Origin: JAVVHH01 sp965199585
GTDB lineage: Bacteria > Pseudomonadota > Alphaproteobacteria > Acetobacterales > Acetobacteraceae
Length of the DNA: 64,000 bases
Reading direction: 5' to 3'
Assembly: GCA_965199585.1 (NCBI GenBank)
Contig: CBDASI010000002.1
Span: forward strand, 248,001-312,000
Positions 26,796 through 35,391 of the stretch are shown one piece after another. Made by a program: the position numbers and the translations under genes. Below the pieces are notes generated by a model that saw only the letters and a program-made list of their open reading frames with translations, was not told where the DNA came from and did not search any database. Each line of letters opens with the position of its first letter. Position 1 is the stretch's first letter.

Positions 26796-27988
26796 AGGGG
26801 GGTCCCGGCCAATACGGCCTGGATTGGCACAATTTCTTCGTCGCCAACGTCCAGACCGGCTTCGGCCCCTTCATCGCCGTCTACCTGAGCTCCGAAGCCT
26901 GGACCCAAGGTCAGATCGGCACCGCCCTGAGCGTCGGCACGGTCGCCGGCATGGTCAGCCAACTGCCTGGCGGCGCCCTGGTCGATTGGCTGCACAACAA
27001 ACGCTTGGCCGCCTTGGCCGCCTGCCTCGCCATCTGCTTCAGCGCCACCATGCTCGCCATCTGGCCGGAATGGCTCCCGGTCCTGGGCGCCGAGATCCTG
27101 CACGGCTTCGCCAGCGCCATGCTCCCCGCCGCCATCGCCGCCATGAGCCTCGCCCTTGTCGGCCGCGCCGAGTTTGGTGAACGCGTCGGCCGCAACTCCC
27201 GCTTCGCCGCCCTCGGCAACGGTATCGCCGCCGCAATCATGGGCGCCGTCGGCTCCTACGTCTCCGAAGTCGCCGTCTTTTATCTCACCGCAGCCCTGAT
27301 GCTGCCCGGTATCGCCGCCCTTTACTGGATCCCGCAGCGCGGCACGGAGCTACCCACGCCGCAGGACGTCGGCGCCAACTCCTGGCGCGACGCCCTGCGC
27401 CTTCTCCTCGGCTGGCGCATCTTGGTCTTCGCCGCGGTGGTCGTCCTGTTCTTCCTCGGTAACGCCGCGATGCTGACGCTCGTCGCCGGCGAGGTGACCA
27501 AGTCGCTTGGCAAGCAGGCCAGCCTCGTCATCGCCGCCTGCATCGTCCTGCCGCAACTCCTGGTCGCCTACGCCTCGCCCCATGTCGGCCGCCTCGCCGA
27601 CCGCTGGGGCCGTCGCCCCGTCATCGCGCTGACCTTCCTCGCCGTGCCCCTTCGCGGCGCGCTGCTCGCCCTGTTCGGTGGCGGCGCCTTCCTACCGCTG
27701 ATCCAGGTCCTCGACGGCGTCAGCGCCGCCGGCTTCGGCGTCCTGCTTCCGCTGATGGCTGCCGACCTCACCCGCGGCACCGAACGCTTCACCCTCTGCA
27801 TGGGCATGTTCGGCCTGGCCGCCGGCTTCGGCGCCACGATCAGCACCGCCCTCGCCGGCCACCTTGCCGACGTCTACGGTAACTCGGTCGCCCTCTGGGC
27901 GCTCGCCGCCGCCGGGCTCGGCGCCGTGCTGCTCGCCGTCACTGCCCTCCCCGAAACCCGGCCCACCGCCCAACCGGTTCCCGTATGA
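26792..27988 (+). CDS. MFS transporter (about 12 helices)
   Basis: The 398-residue protein has about 12 hydrophobic segments and an MFS motif A variant (GGALVDWLHNKRLAALAAC). The second half contains GRLADRWGRRPVIALTF, a good copy of motif A. The N-terminus GLDWHNFFVANVQTGFGPFIAVYL suggests a sugar-phosphate- or drug-exporter-like family, but no substrate can be named. It overlaps the PRC-barrel gene and the ClC gene by ATGA. Confidence 0.88.
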   Translation: MKGGPGQYGLDWHNFFVANVQTGFGPFIAVYLSSEAWTQGQIGTALSVGTVAGMVSQLPGGALVDWLHNKRLAALAACLAICFSATMLAIWPEWLPVLGAEILHGFASAMLPAAIAAMSLALVGRAEFGERVGRNSRFAALGNGIAAAIMGAVGSYVSEVAVFYLTAALMLPGIAALYWIPQRGTELPTPQDVGANSWRDALRLLLGWRILVFAAVVVLFFLGNAAMLTLVAGEVTKSLGKQASLVIAACIVLPQLLVAYASPHVGRLADRWGRRPVIALTFLAVPLRGALLALFGGGAFLPLIQVLDGVSAAGFGVLLPLMAADLTRGTERFTLCMGMFGLAAGFGATISTALAGHLADVYGNSVALWALAAAGLGAVLLAVTALPETRPTAQPVPV

Positions 27989-29319
27989 CCCTGCGCCCCT
28001 CGCCACGCACCCTGAAGCGCCTCCGCCGCGGCCCGCTCACCTCGCCGCGCCTGTGGCGTCGCCGTATCGCCATATGGGGCGGCGCCGTCATCGTCAGCCT
28101 GGCTGCCATCGCCTTCGCCCAAGCCGCCGACTGGGCTACCGCCGCCTTTCACGCCATGACCGCCCCCAGCCCCTGGCTCGCGCTGCTCCTCTGCCCCGCC
28201 GGCCTCGTGCTCTCCGTCTGGCTCACCCAGCGCGTCTTTCCCGGTGCCCAGGGCAGCGGCATCCCGCAAGTCATCGCCTCCATGCACCTGCACGACCCGG
28301 CGATCGTCTCCCGTATTCTCTCCCTCCGCATCGCCGCCGGCAAAGTGGTCCTCACCCTGCTCGGCCTCGCCAGCGGCGCCTCCATCGGCCGCGAAGGCCC
28401 CACCGTCCAGGTCAGCGCCTCCATCATGCAGGCGCTCGGCACCTGGCTCCGCCTGCCCCGCGCCGAAGCCCAGCGCGCCCTGGTCCTGGCCGGCGGCGCC
28501 GCCGGCGTCTCCGCCGCCTTCAACACGCCGCTTGCCGGCGTCGTCTTCGCCATCGAAGAGCTGAGCCACTCCTTCGAGGCCCGCACCAGCGGCACCGTGC
28601 TCACCGCCGTCATCATCTCCGGCATCGCCACGCTTTCGCTGGTCGGCAACTACGCCTATTTCGGCAGCACCGGCGCCCAGTTCGACCTCGGCTCCGCCTG
28701 GCTCGCCGTCCTCGTCTGCGGCGTCCTCGGCGGCGGCCTCGGCGGCGGCTTCAGCGAGTGCCTGGTCCGCTTCGCCAACGGCCAAACCGGCATCATGGGC
28801 CGCCTGTTCGCCCGCAAGCCCCTCACCTTCGCTGCCTGCTGCGGCCTCGCCCTCGCGATCATCGGCCTGTGGACCCACGGCGCCACTTACGGCACCGGCT
28901 ACGAGCAAGCCCGCTCCATGGTCGAAGGCCATGACGACCTGCCGGCCGCCTTCTTCCTGGCCAAGCTCGCCGCCACCACGATCTCCTATCTCAGCGGCAT
29001 CCCCGGCGGCATCTTCGCCCCCTCGCTCGCCGTCGGCGCCGGCCTCGGCCAATCGCTCACCGCCTGGCTCCCCGGCCCCGCCGGCGCCATCGTGCTGCTC
29101 GGCATGGTCGGCTACTTCTCCGGCGTGGTCCAAGCCCCCATCACCGCCGCCGTCATCGTCCTCGAGATGACCGAGAACCAGAAGATGACCATCCCCCTGA
29201 TGGCCACCTCCCTGCTCGCCTACGGCGTCTCTCGCCTAGTCTGCCGTCGCCCGCTCTACGGCGCGCTGGCCCGCCGCTTCATGCAGGTCCTAGAAAACCG
29301 CCCCACGCCCACCCCGTAG
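27985..29319 (+). CDS. ClC-family chloride channel/transporter
   Basis: The 444-residue membrane protein carries the ClC selectivity motifs in order: GSGIPQ, GREGPTVQ (with the gating glutamate) and GGIFAPSLAVGAGLG. A signature FNTPLAGVVFAIEEL lies between them. No C-terminal CBS domains are present, as in E. coli ClcA. It is probably an H+/Cl- exchanger or channel of the inner membrane. It is last in the rnd operon; a palindromic repeat begins at its stop codon. Confidence 0.92.
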   Translation: MTLRPSPRTLKRLRRGPLTSPRLWRRRIAIWGGAVIVSLAAIAFAQAADWATAAFHAMTAPSPWLALLLCPAGLVLSVWLTQRVFPGAQGSGIPQVIASMHLHDPAIVSRILSLRIAAGKVVLTLLGLASGASIGREGPTVQVSASIMQALGTWLRLPRAEAQRALVLAGGAAGVSAAFNTPLAGVVFAIEELSHSFEARTSGTVLTAVIISGIATLSLVGNYAYFGSTGAQFDLGSAWLAVLVCGVLGGGLGGGFSECLVRFANGQTGIMGRLFARKPLTFAACCGLALAIIGLWTHGATYGTGYEQARSMVEGHDDLPAAFFLAKLAATTISYLSGIPGGIFAPSLAVGAGLGQSLTAWLPGPAGAIVLLGMVGYFSGVVQAPITAAVIVLEMTENQKMTIPLMATSLLAYGVSRLVCRRPLYGALARRFMQVLENRPTPTP

Positions 29320-29340
29320 GGCGGGCTTCAGCCCACCAAG
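29314..29340. repeat. Short palindromic repeat (family B), copy 1
   Basis: GGCGGGCT and AGCCCACC form an 8-bp stem (one mismatch) around a two-base TC centre, within CGTAGGGCGGGCTTCAGCCC and CACCAAG. It overlaps the stop codon of the ClC gene at a convergent gene end. A near-identical copy lies at 34461-34487, also at a convergent end; both may act as bidirectional terminators. Confidence 0.75.
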
Positions 29341-29343
29341 ACC

Positions 29344-30165
29344 CTAAGCCGCCAAAACCTTATCGAACGTCCGCTTGCGCCGCTGCAACAACGTCCAAGC
29401 CAGTTTCGCCGCCCCAGTCCCCAACCGTCCCCGCGGCGGCAGCCCCACTGTCTTCAGCACCATCCCCGTGCTGCGCTCGATGTGCTTCCACTGATAGAAC
29501 CCCATCGCCCGGCCCATATACCCAGCGATGCACTTCTTGTGGTCGTAGACCGCCCCCTCCGGCTCGTTCCCGCAATGATACGCGAACGCCAGTTCGTCAT
29601 CCTCGCTCTCGGTGATCCGCCCCCCGGCGATCTTTAGCCGTGAGAGCATCCCCAGCTTCTCCCGCCCGAGATACCGCTTCATGTGGTCGTAAAATAGCTT
29701 GAAGTGGCGATACTCGTCCGCCCCGATCAGCTTGCAGATCTGCTTGAGCACCGGCTCGCTCGTCGCATCCGCCAGCGCCGTGTAGTAACTGCTGGTCCCC
29801 GTCTCTACCATGCAGCGCGCGATCAGCTCGCCCGTCAGCGACCCGCGCACGCTGAAATCCACATCCAGCGGGATCTTGTATCCATCCCGATACCGCTGGA
29901 ACGATTGATCGAAGTTCCATGTGGGGTCCGCCAGCATCGACCACTTCCCCAGTGCGTCCCCATGCTGGACTTCCTCGACGGCCCAATTGTCGGTCGCCAG
30001 CTTGAAGTCCGGGTCGTCCTTGAACACCCGCTTCAGATAGACGGCGTAATCCAGCCCGTTCTTCTCGACCATCGCCGCCGCCTTCACGAGCGGGATGATC
30101 TCGGGATCGACCTTGGACGCATCGAAGCTGTCCCAGACCACGTCGTTCAGCGTCCAGTGTTTCAT
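29344..30165 (-). CDS. Ferritin-like di-iron domain protein of unknown function
   Basis: The 273-residue protein has a four-helix-bundle di-iron ligand pattern: E34, E65-V-Q-H68, E121, and E151-Y-R-H154. That is the E / ExxH / E / ExxH arrangement of rubrerythrin- and acyl-ACP-desaturase-like proteins. There is no rubredoxin domain; the C-terminal third is basic and contains KKCIAGYMGRAMGFYQWKHIERSTG. It is separated from atpC by a strong hairpin, so it is probably transcribed on its own. The exact activity is unknown. Confidence 0.78.
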   Translation of the reverse strand: MKHWTLNDVVWDSFDASKVDPEIIPLVKAAAMVEKNGLDYAVYLKRVFKDDPDFKLATDNWAVEEVQHGDALGKWSMLADPTWNFDQSFQRYRDGYKIPLDVDFSVRGSLTGELIARCMVETGTSSYYTALADATSEPVLKQICKLIGADEYRHFKLFYDHMKRYLGREKLGMLSRLKIAGGRITESEDDELAFAYHCGNEPEGAVYDHKKCIAGYMGRAMGFYQWKHIERSTGMVLKTVGLPPRGRLGTGAAKLAWTLLQRRKRTFDKVLAA

Positions 30166-30188
30166 GACGGATTTCTTACAGACAGCAA

Positions 30189-30228
30189 AACGCCGCGCCT
30201 ATGACCCTGGGGTCACAGTCGCGGCGTT
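30189..30228 (-). terminator. Composite hairpin terminator after atpC
   Basis: AACGCCGCG (30189-30197) pairs perfectly with CGCGGCGTT (30220-30228). Inside it TGACCC (30202-30207) pairs with GGGTCA (30210-30215), with a small internal loop between the two stems. On the minus strand a TTTTG tail follows. A second, smaller stem (CGTCAC 30240-30245 with GTGACG 30254-30259) stands just before it. It should end the atpDC transcript before the ferritin-like gene. Confidence 0.82.
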
Positions 30229-30271
30229 GAACGCAGGGACGTCACACATAAGCGTGACGCATGAAGTAACG

Positions 30272-30679
30272 CTATGGCGCGCCGGCCGCCGAGATCATCG
30301 CCCGCGCCGACTGCATCCGCGCCTGGATGCTGTCCAACGCCGTGACGTTCATCTTGTCCGCCGCCGCGTAATCCGCCTCGGCCTGTTTCAGCCGCTCTTC
30401 CGCCTTGCCCTTCGAGACTTCCGCCACCGGCGTCGCCTCATCGGCCAGCACGGTGCAGCGCTCCGGCGTGATCTCGCAGAACCCGCCGCTCACATAGAGC
30501 TGCGCCGTCGGCTTGCCGCCCTCGTGCAGCGTGATGGTGCCGCCGCGCAGCAGCACGATCATCGGCGTGTGCCCGGGCATCACGCCGATCTCGCCTTCGG
30601 CGGCCGGGATCACCGCCATGTCGACCGGCTGCGACAGCAGCAACCGGTCCGGGGCGACGATCTCGAGCAGCGTCGGCAT
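30272..30679 (-). CDS. atpC: ATP synthase F1 epsilon subunit
   Basis: The 135-residue epsilon subunit couples rotation and regulates hydrolysis. The N-terminal beta-sandwich starts LLEIVAPDRLLLSQPVDMAVIPAAEGEIGVMPGHTPMIVLLRGG, the normal sequence of the family; the C-terminal helical hairpin EVSKGKAEERLKQAEADYAAADK follows. It is two bases after atpD. Composite stems at 30189-30259 end the transcript. Confidence 0.95.
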   Translation of the reverse strand: MPTLLEIVAPDRLLLSQPVDMAVIPAAEGEIGVMPGHTPMIVLLRGGTITLHEGGKPTAQLYVSGGFCEITPERCTVLADEATPVAEVSKGKAEERLKQAEADYAAADKMNVTALDSIQARMQSARAMISAAGAP

Positions 30680-30681
30680 GC

Positions 30682-32112
30682 TTACGCCGCCACTTTCATC
30701 GACTCGGCCTTCTTCACCGCGTCGTCGATCGTGCCGACCATGTAGAACGCTGCCTCCGGTAGATGGTCATACTTGCCGTCGATAATCGCCTTGAACGACC
30801 GCACCGTATCGGCCACCGGCACGAAGATGCCCGGCGTGCCGGTGAACACTTCCGCGACGTGGAACGGCTGGCTGAGGAACTTCTCAATCCGCCGTGCCCG
30901 CGACACGACCAGCTTGTCGTCTTCCGACAGCTCGTCCATGCCGAGAATGGCGATGATGTCCTGCAGGCTCTTGTAGGTCTGCAGCACGCGCTGCACTTCG
31001 CGCGCCACGGCGTAATGCTCGTCTCCCACGATCCGCGGCTCGAGCGCACGGCTGGTGCTGTCCAACGGGTCGACCGCCGGATAGATTCCCTTCTCGGAGA
31101 TGGCGCGGTTCAGCGTCGTCGTCGCGTCCAAGTGAGCGAACGACGTGGCAGGCGCCGGGTCGGTTAAGTCGTCGGCCGGCACGTAGATCGCCTGCACCGA
31201 AGTAATAGAACCCTTCTTGGTGGAGGTAATCCGCTCCTGCAGGGCGCCCATGTCGGTTGCCAGCGTCGGCTGATAACCCACCGCGGAGGGGATGCGGCCC
31301 AGCAGCGCCGACACTTCCGCGCCCGCCTGCGTGAAGCGGAAAATGTTGTCCACGAAGAACAGCACGTCTTGGCCTTCCTCGTCGCGGAAGTATTCCGCCA
31401 GCGACAAGCCGGACAGCGCCACGCGGGCACGAGCACCCGGCGGCTCGTTCATCTGGCCATACACCAGCGCCACCTTGGAGCCCTCGGTGTTGCCCTCGTT
31501 CAGCTTGATGACGCCGGCATCGACCATCTCGTGATACAGGTCGTTGCCTTCACGCGTCCGCTCGCCCACCCCGGCGAACACCGACACGCCGCCATGGCCC
31601 TTGGCGATGTTGTTGATCAGCTCCTGGATCAGCACCGTCTTGCCGACGCCCGCGCCGCCAAACAGCCCGATCTTGCCGCCCTTGAGGTAAGGGGCAAGCA
31701 GGTCGATGACCTTGATGCCGGTGACGAGGATCTCGGACGACGTCGCCTGATCCTCGAAGGACGGCGCCTGACGATGGATCGGGTAGCGCATCTTGGCATT
31801 CACTGGCCCACGCTCGTCGATCGGCTCTCCGATGACGTTCAGGATCCGCCCCAGCGTCTCCGGCCCGACCGGCACCGTGATCGGCGCCCCGGTGTCGATC
31901 ACTTCGGACCCGCGGACCATGCCGTCGGTGCTGTCCATGGCAATGCAGCGCACGGTGCGCTCGCCCAGCTCGAGCGACACCTCCAGCACCAGATCATTAC
32001 CGCTGTTCTTCGCGATCAGGGCGTTCTGGATGAACGGCAGCTCGCCTTCGAACTGCACGTCCACCACGGCGCCCAATACCTGCGTCACGCGCCCGACGTT
32101 GTTCTTTGCCAT
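30682..32112 (-). CDS. atpD: ATP synthase F1 beta subunit
   Basis: The 476-residue catalytic subunit has Walker A GGAGVGKTV, the GERTREGND stretch, Walker B VLFFVDNIFRFTQAG, and the ADDLTDPAPATSFAHLDATT segment. AAGGAATATAGGACAC precedes the ATG. In most alphaproteobacteria atpD follows atpG directly in atpHAGDC. Here atpG ends at 34499 and two unrelated genes lie between, so atpDC must rely on a promoter upstream of atpD or of the Rieske gene. Confidence 0.97.
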   Translation of the reverse strand: MAKNNVGRVTQVLGAVVDVQFEGELPFIQNALIAKNSGNDLVLEVSLELGERTVRCIAMDSTDGMVRGSEVIDTGAPITVPVGPETLGRILNVIGEPIDERGPVNAKMRYPIHRQAPSFEDQATSSEILVTGIKVIDLLAPYLKGGKIGLFGGAGVGKTVLIQELINNIAKGHGGVSVFAGVGERTREGNDLYHEMVDAGVIKLNEGNTEGSKVALVYGQMNEPPGARARVALSGLSLAEYFRDEEGQDVLFFVDNIFRFTQAGAEVSALLGRIPSAVGYQPTLATDMGALQERITSTKKGSITSVQAIYVPADDLTDPAPATSFAHLDATTTLNRAISEKGIYPAVDPLDSTSRALEPRIVGDEHYAVAREVQRVLQTYKSLQDIIAILGMDELSEDDKLVVSRARRIEKFLSQPFHVAEVFTGTPGIFVPVADTVRSFKAIIDGKYDHLPEAAFYMVGTIDDAVKKAESMKVAA

Positions 32113-32231
32113 GTGTCCTATATTCCTTCGTAGTCAGCCGCCGGGCGGCGACAAATTGATGCGTCCGCCAATCCTGCCGCCCTTAGCATCCTTGCCCGCC
32201 CGCGCCAACCGCCTCACGGCGGTCGAGCGCC

Positions 32232-33398
32232 TTATTCGGCCGCTTCGGACAACCGCGCGCTCATGCTGCACGGCCCCACGCCGCACGCCCGCAACACCGG
32301 CGCTGGACCCGGCGCCACGTCGATGTCCTCCGCCGTGCCCCGCTCGATCAGCAGCTCGCGCAAGTTGCGGATCAGCGGAAACACCTCCTGATTGAGGTCC
32401 ATCCCCTGCGCATCATGCGCCGCCTGCTCCATCTCCACGATCTCGCGGTCCTCGGTGAAGATCCGCTCCGTGAACATCACCAGCAGCGGCCACACCGCCT
32501 GCAACGCGCCCGGCACCTTCGGCTTCTTGACCGACAGCAGCCCGAACGTCCGATGCGTCCGCTGCGCCCCGTCCAGCGGCACGTAGCAGATCCACAGTTC
32601 CATCGCCGGCGTCACCGGGTCCTTCACGTTGATCCGCAGCGTCTGGTACGGATACTCCGTCCGGATCGTCATGATGTCCTGGCCCGCGCCCTCCGCGCTG
32701 CCCGGCCCCTTGCGCCCGCCGAAGATCGCCGCCTCGCCGAACGACTGCCGCCCGCCGGTGCGCGCAAAGGTATATTGCGCCTGAATCCAGTCCTCGCCCC
32801 GCTTCTGCCCCACAAAGCGCGGCGTGATCTGCCCCATCTGCTTGCGGTGCAGGAACTGGTGGTTCATGTCCATCAGGTTCTCGTGCATGAAGCTGTAATG
32901 GCAGCCCACCTCGCGCCCGAACCGCCGCGTCTTGAAGGCGGGGTCCGCGACCCGGCCCAACGCCGGGAACGGCACCGTGTCCGCCAGCGCCGGGTCACCC
33001 GGGAATACGAAGATCAGCCCTTCCACCTCGCGGCACGGATACGTCCGCACCCCGTTCGGCAGCTTACCCTTCCCCAGATACGGCACCTCGACGCACGCCC
33101 CGGCCGAGTTATACGTCCAGCCATGGTATCCGCACCGGATCCCGGCCTCGGCGATCACGCCCAGGCTCAGCGGCACCTGCCGATGCGCGCACCGATCCTC
33201 CAGCGCATACACCGGCCCGCTCTTCGGCCGCACCAGCACGATCGGCTCTCCAGCCCAACGCACCGCCAACGGCTTGTCCTTCAACTCCGGCGACCACGCC
33301 ACCGGATACCAGTGATCGGGATGCGCCCCAACCCGGCGAAGATCGCGCCCCGCTGTCCGATACTCACCCGTGACGGGCATCGATGGAAACTGATCCAT
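32232..33398 (-). CDS. Rieske [2Fe-2S] aromatic-ring-hydroxylating oxygenase, alpha-subunit type
   Basis: The 388-residue protein has a Rieske site C70-A-H72 ... C89-G-Y-H92 with 16 residues between, and a catalytic segment ENLMDMNHQFLH (N174, D177, H180, H184) for the mononuclear iron. The spacing of the two histidines is three residues, one fewer than in KshA/VanA-type enzymes. No reductase or ferredoxin gene is next to it. It lies between atpG and atpD on the atp strand, 119 bases before atpD. A weak stem at 32208-32223 follows its stop. The substrate is unknown. Confidence 0.9.
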   Translation of the reverse strand: MDQFPSMPVTGEYRTAGRDLRRVGAHPDHWYPVAWSPELKDKPLAVRWAGEPIVLVRPKSGPVYALEDRCAHRQVPLSLGVIAEAGIRCGYHGWTYNSAGACVEVPYLGKGKLPNGVRTYPCREVEGLIFVFPGDPALADTVPFPALGRVADPAFKTRRFGREVGCHYSFMHENLMDMNHQFLHRKQMGQITPRFVGQKRGEDWIQAQYTFARTGGRQSFGEAAIFGGRKGPGSAEGAGQDIMTIRTEYPYQTLRINVKDPVTPAMELWICYVPLDGAQRTHRTFGLLSVKKPKVPGALQAVWPLLVMFTERIFTEDREIVEMEQAAHDAQGMDLNQEVFPLIRNLRELLIERGTAEDIDVAPGPAPVLRACGVGPCSMSARLSEAAE

Positions 33399-33484
33399 TC
33401 ATCCTCGCGTTTTGCGCAACGGGCTACGGTCCACGACCCCGTTCGGCACGTGCTAACTAAATCTTAATTCACATACGTCGAAAT

Positions 33485-34456
33485 GTGCGCAATCACATGT
33501 GCAGCACAATGCACAATTCCTCCAGATCGCTCGCTACACCGCTGAATCGGCCCGCTTTCAGAACGGACGCCGCATCGCCCGCCATTGCCGCCTTGCTCAT
33601 GGTCCGCAACGAGCGACACATCGTCGCCACGTGCATCGGCCACCTGCTGAACACGCTGCAAGTAGACCGCGTCTATGTCATGGACAATGGCTCCACCGAC
33701 GGCACCCTCGACATCCTCCACCGTATCGCCCGACACACCGGCCGCGTGGTCGTCGATACCGATTCCGGGGCCTTCCGTCATGGCGAGATCGTCACCGCTC
33801 TGGCGCACCGCGCGATGGCCGACGGCGCAGGCTGGCTGCTGCCGACCGACGCCGACGAGTTCCTCTGGCTTCGCCCCGGCCACACGCTGTCCGACCTGTG
33901 CCGCCGCGACGACATCGGCGGCTACCGCATCGACCTCCGCAACTTCCTGCAAGCCCGGCCCATCCGCCGCGACTGGCCCGGCGCCCTCGGCTTCATGGCC
34001 GTCGCCGCCATCCCCACGTTCTCGTTGCCGACCGACCAGGCCCAGGTCACCGCCGGGGCCGTCCCCTTCGTCCGTATCACCTACCCGACAAAGATCATGC
34101 TCCGCGCCGCCCCCGCGCTCGCCATCGACTTCGGCAACCACGGCGCCAGCGAAACCGCCGGCCCGCTCGTCCTGCTGCCCGACGCCGAGATTTTGCACGC
34201 CCCGCTGCGCGCCTTCGACCGCCTGCACCGCCGCGCCGAGGCCGGCCGCCGCTCCCGGATCACCACGCCCGAACCCGATCAGAGCTGGCACATCAAACGC
34301 GTCGCCGAGATGGACAAGGCCGCGCTCGAGCGTGAATGGCGATCGAACAGCTTCTCGCTGTTTCATCCAGTCACGCGTGGCCAGACGCAACTGGACCTGC
34401 GCCTGAGCAAGATAAGCCGTCAACAAGCCGGCTTCCGCCGCTCCGTTTTGCTATAG
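33485..34456 (+). CDS. Glycosyltransferase family 2 protein
   Basis: The 323-residue protein has a GT2-like fold: LLMVRNERHIVATCIGHLL near residue 38, DNGSTDGT at 67-74 (nucleotide-sugar binding), and the metal-binding DAD at 122-124 (PTDADEF). A cysteine-rich, unusual N-terminus precedes it; GTG 33485 is one start, with ATG 33497 and ATG 33509 as alternatives. It runs against the atp genes and diverges from the Rieske gene. No export or polysaccharide gene is adjacent, so its acceptor is unknown. Confidence 0.85.
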   Translation: MRNHMCSTMHNSSRSLATPLNRPAFRTDAASPAIAALLMVRNERHIVATCIGHLLNTLQVDRVYVMDNGSTDGTLDILHRIARHTGRVVVDTDSGAFRHGEIVTALAHRAMADGAGWLLPTDADEFLWLRPGHTLSDLCRRDDIGGYRIDLRNFLQARPIRRDWPGALGFMAVAAIPTFSLPTDQAQVTAGAVPFVRITYPTKIMLRAAPALAIDFGNHGASETAGPLVLLPDAEILHAPLRAFDRLHRRAEAGRRSRITTPEPDQSWHIKRVAEMDKAALEREWRSNSFSLFHPVTRGQTQLDLRLSKISRQQAGFRRSVLL

Positions 34457-34460
34457 CAAG

Positions 34461-34487
34461 CCCGCAGGGTGGGCTTCAGCCCACCAT
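34461..34487. repeat. Short palindromic repeat (family B), copy 2
   Basis: GGTGGGCT (34468-34475) pairs perfectly with AGCCCACC (34478-34485) around TC. The unit closely matches the copy at 29314-29340. It lies between the convergent glycosyltransferase and atpG stops. The stem can terminate transcription from either side. Confidence 0.78.
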
Positions 34488-34498
34488 CACCAACCGCC

Positions 34499-35377
34499 CT
34501 ACAGAGCCTCGGCACCGGAGATGATCTCGATCAGCTCGCGGGTGATGTTCGCCTGCCGCGTCCGGTTGTAGTTCAGCGTCAGCTTGTTGATCATGTCGCC
34601 CGCATTGCGCGTCGCGTTGTCCATCGCTGCCATCCGCGCGCCCTGCTCGCCGGCGCCGCTCTCGATCAACGCACGGAATAACTGGATCGCCATGTTCCGC
34701 GGCAGCAGCGCCGCCAGGATGGTCTCCTCGTCAGGCTCGAACTCATATTCGACCTGGTTCTTCTCGTCCTGATCGGCCGCTGCGATCGACAGCGGAATCA
34801 TCTGGCTCTCGGTCGGGATCTGGCTGATCACCGACACGAACCGGTTATAGACGATCGTGCAGACGTCGAATTCGCCCGCTTCGAGCATCTGGTTGATCTT
34901 CTCGGCGACCTCGTTGACGTCGGCGAACTCGACCCGCTTCTTGCCGGCAAAGCTGAACTCGCCGACCAACCGGCTGGCATACTCGCGCTTGAGGTAATCC
35001 CGGCCCTTGCGGCCGACCGTAATCACCTTGACGGTCTTGCCTTCACCCTCGAGTCGCTGGATCGCCGACCGCGCCGCCCGGCCCACGTTCGTGTTGAACG
35101 CCCCGGCCAGCCCGCGATCCGCCGTCACCACGATCAGCAGCTGAACCTTGTCCTGCCCAGTGCCGACCAGCATTCTCGGCGCCGAGGGCGACCCCTGCGC
35201 GCTCTGCGCCAGCGCCGCCAACATCCGCTGCATCCGCTCGGCATACGGCCGCGCGGCCTCCGCCTGCGTCTGCGCCCGCTTGAGCTTGCTCGCGGCCACC
35301 ATCTTCATCGCCGACGTGATCTTACGCGTCGACTTCACGCTGTTGATGCGCCCGCGAAGCGCCTTGAGGCTGGCCAT
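34499..35377 (-). CDS. atpG: ATP synthase F1 gamma subunit
   Basis: The 292-residue central stalk subunit has the normal ends: MASLKALRGRINSVKSTRKITSAMKMVAASKLKRAQ and the C-terminal NATRNAGDMINKLTLNYNRTRQANITRELIEIISGAEAL. Its stop is followed by the palindromic repeat and by the convergent glycosyltransferase rather than by atpD. It starts 14 bases after the atpA stop, so atpHAG forms one transcript. Confidence 0.96.
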   Translation of the reverse strand: MASLKALRGRINSVKSTRKITSAMKMVAASKLKRAQTQAEAARPYAERMQRMLAALAQSAQGSPSAPRMLVGTGQDKVQLLIVVTADRGLAGAFNTNVGRAARSAIQRLEGEGKTVKVITVGRKGRDYLKREYASRLVGEFSFAGKKRVEFADVNEVAEKINQMLEAGEFDVCTIVYNRFVSVISQIPTESQMIPLSIAAADQDEKNQVEYEFEPDEETILAALLPRNMAIQLFRALIESGAGEQGARMAAMDNATRNAGDMINKLTLNYNRTRQANITRELIEIISGAEAL

Positions 35378-35391
35378 CGGTCCTGCCTAGC

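Noticed and set aside
32113..32231. Clear promoter for atpDC between the Rieske gene and atpD
   Set aside because: A good ribosome-binding site is present but no convincing -35/-10 pair could be identified; it remains possible.
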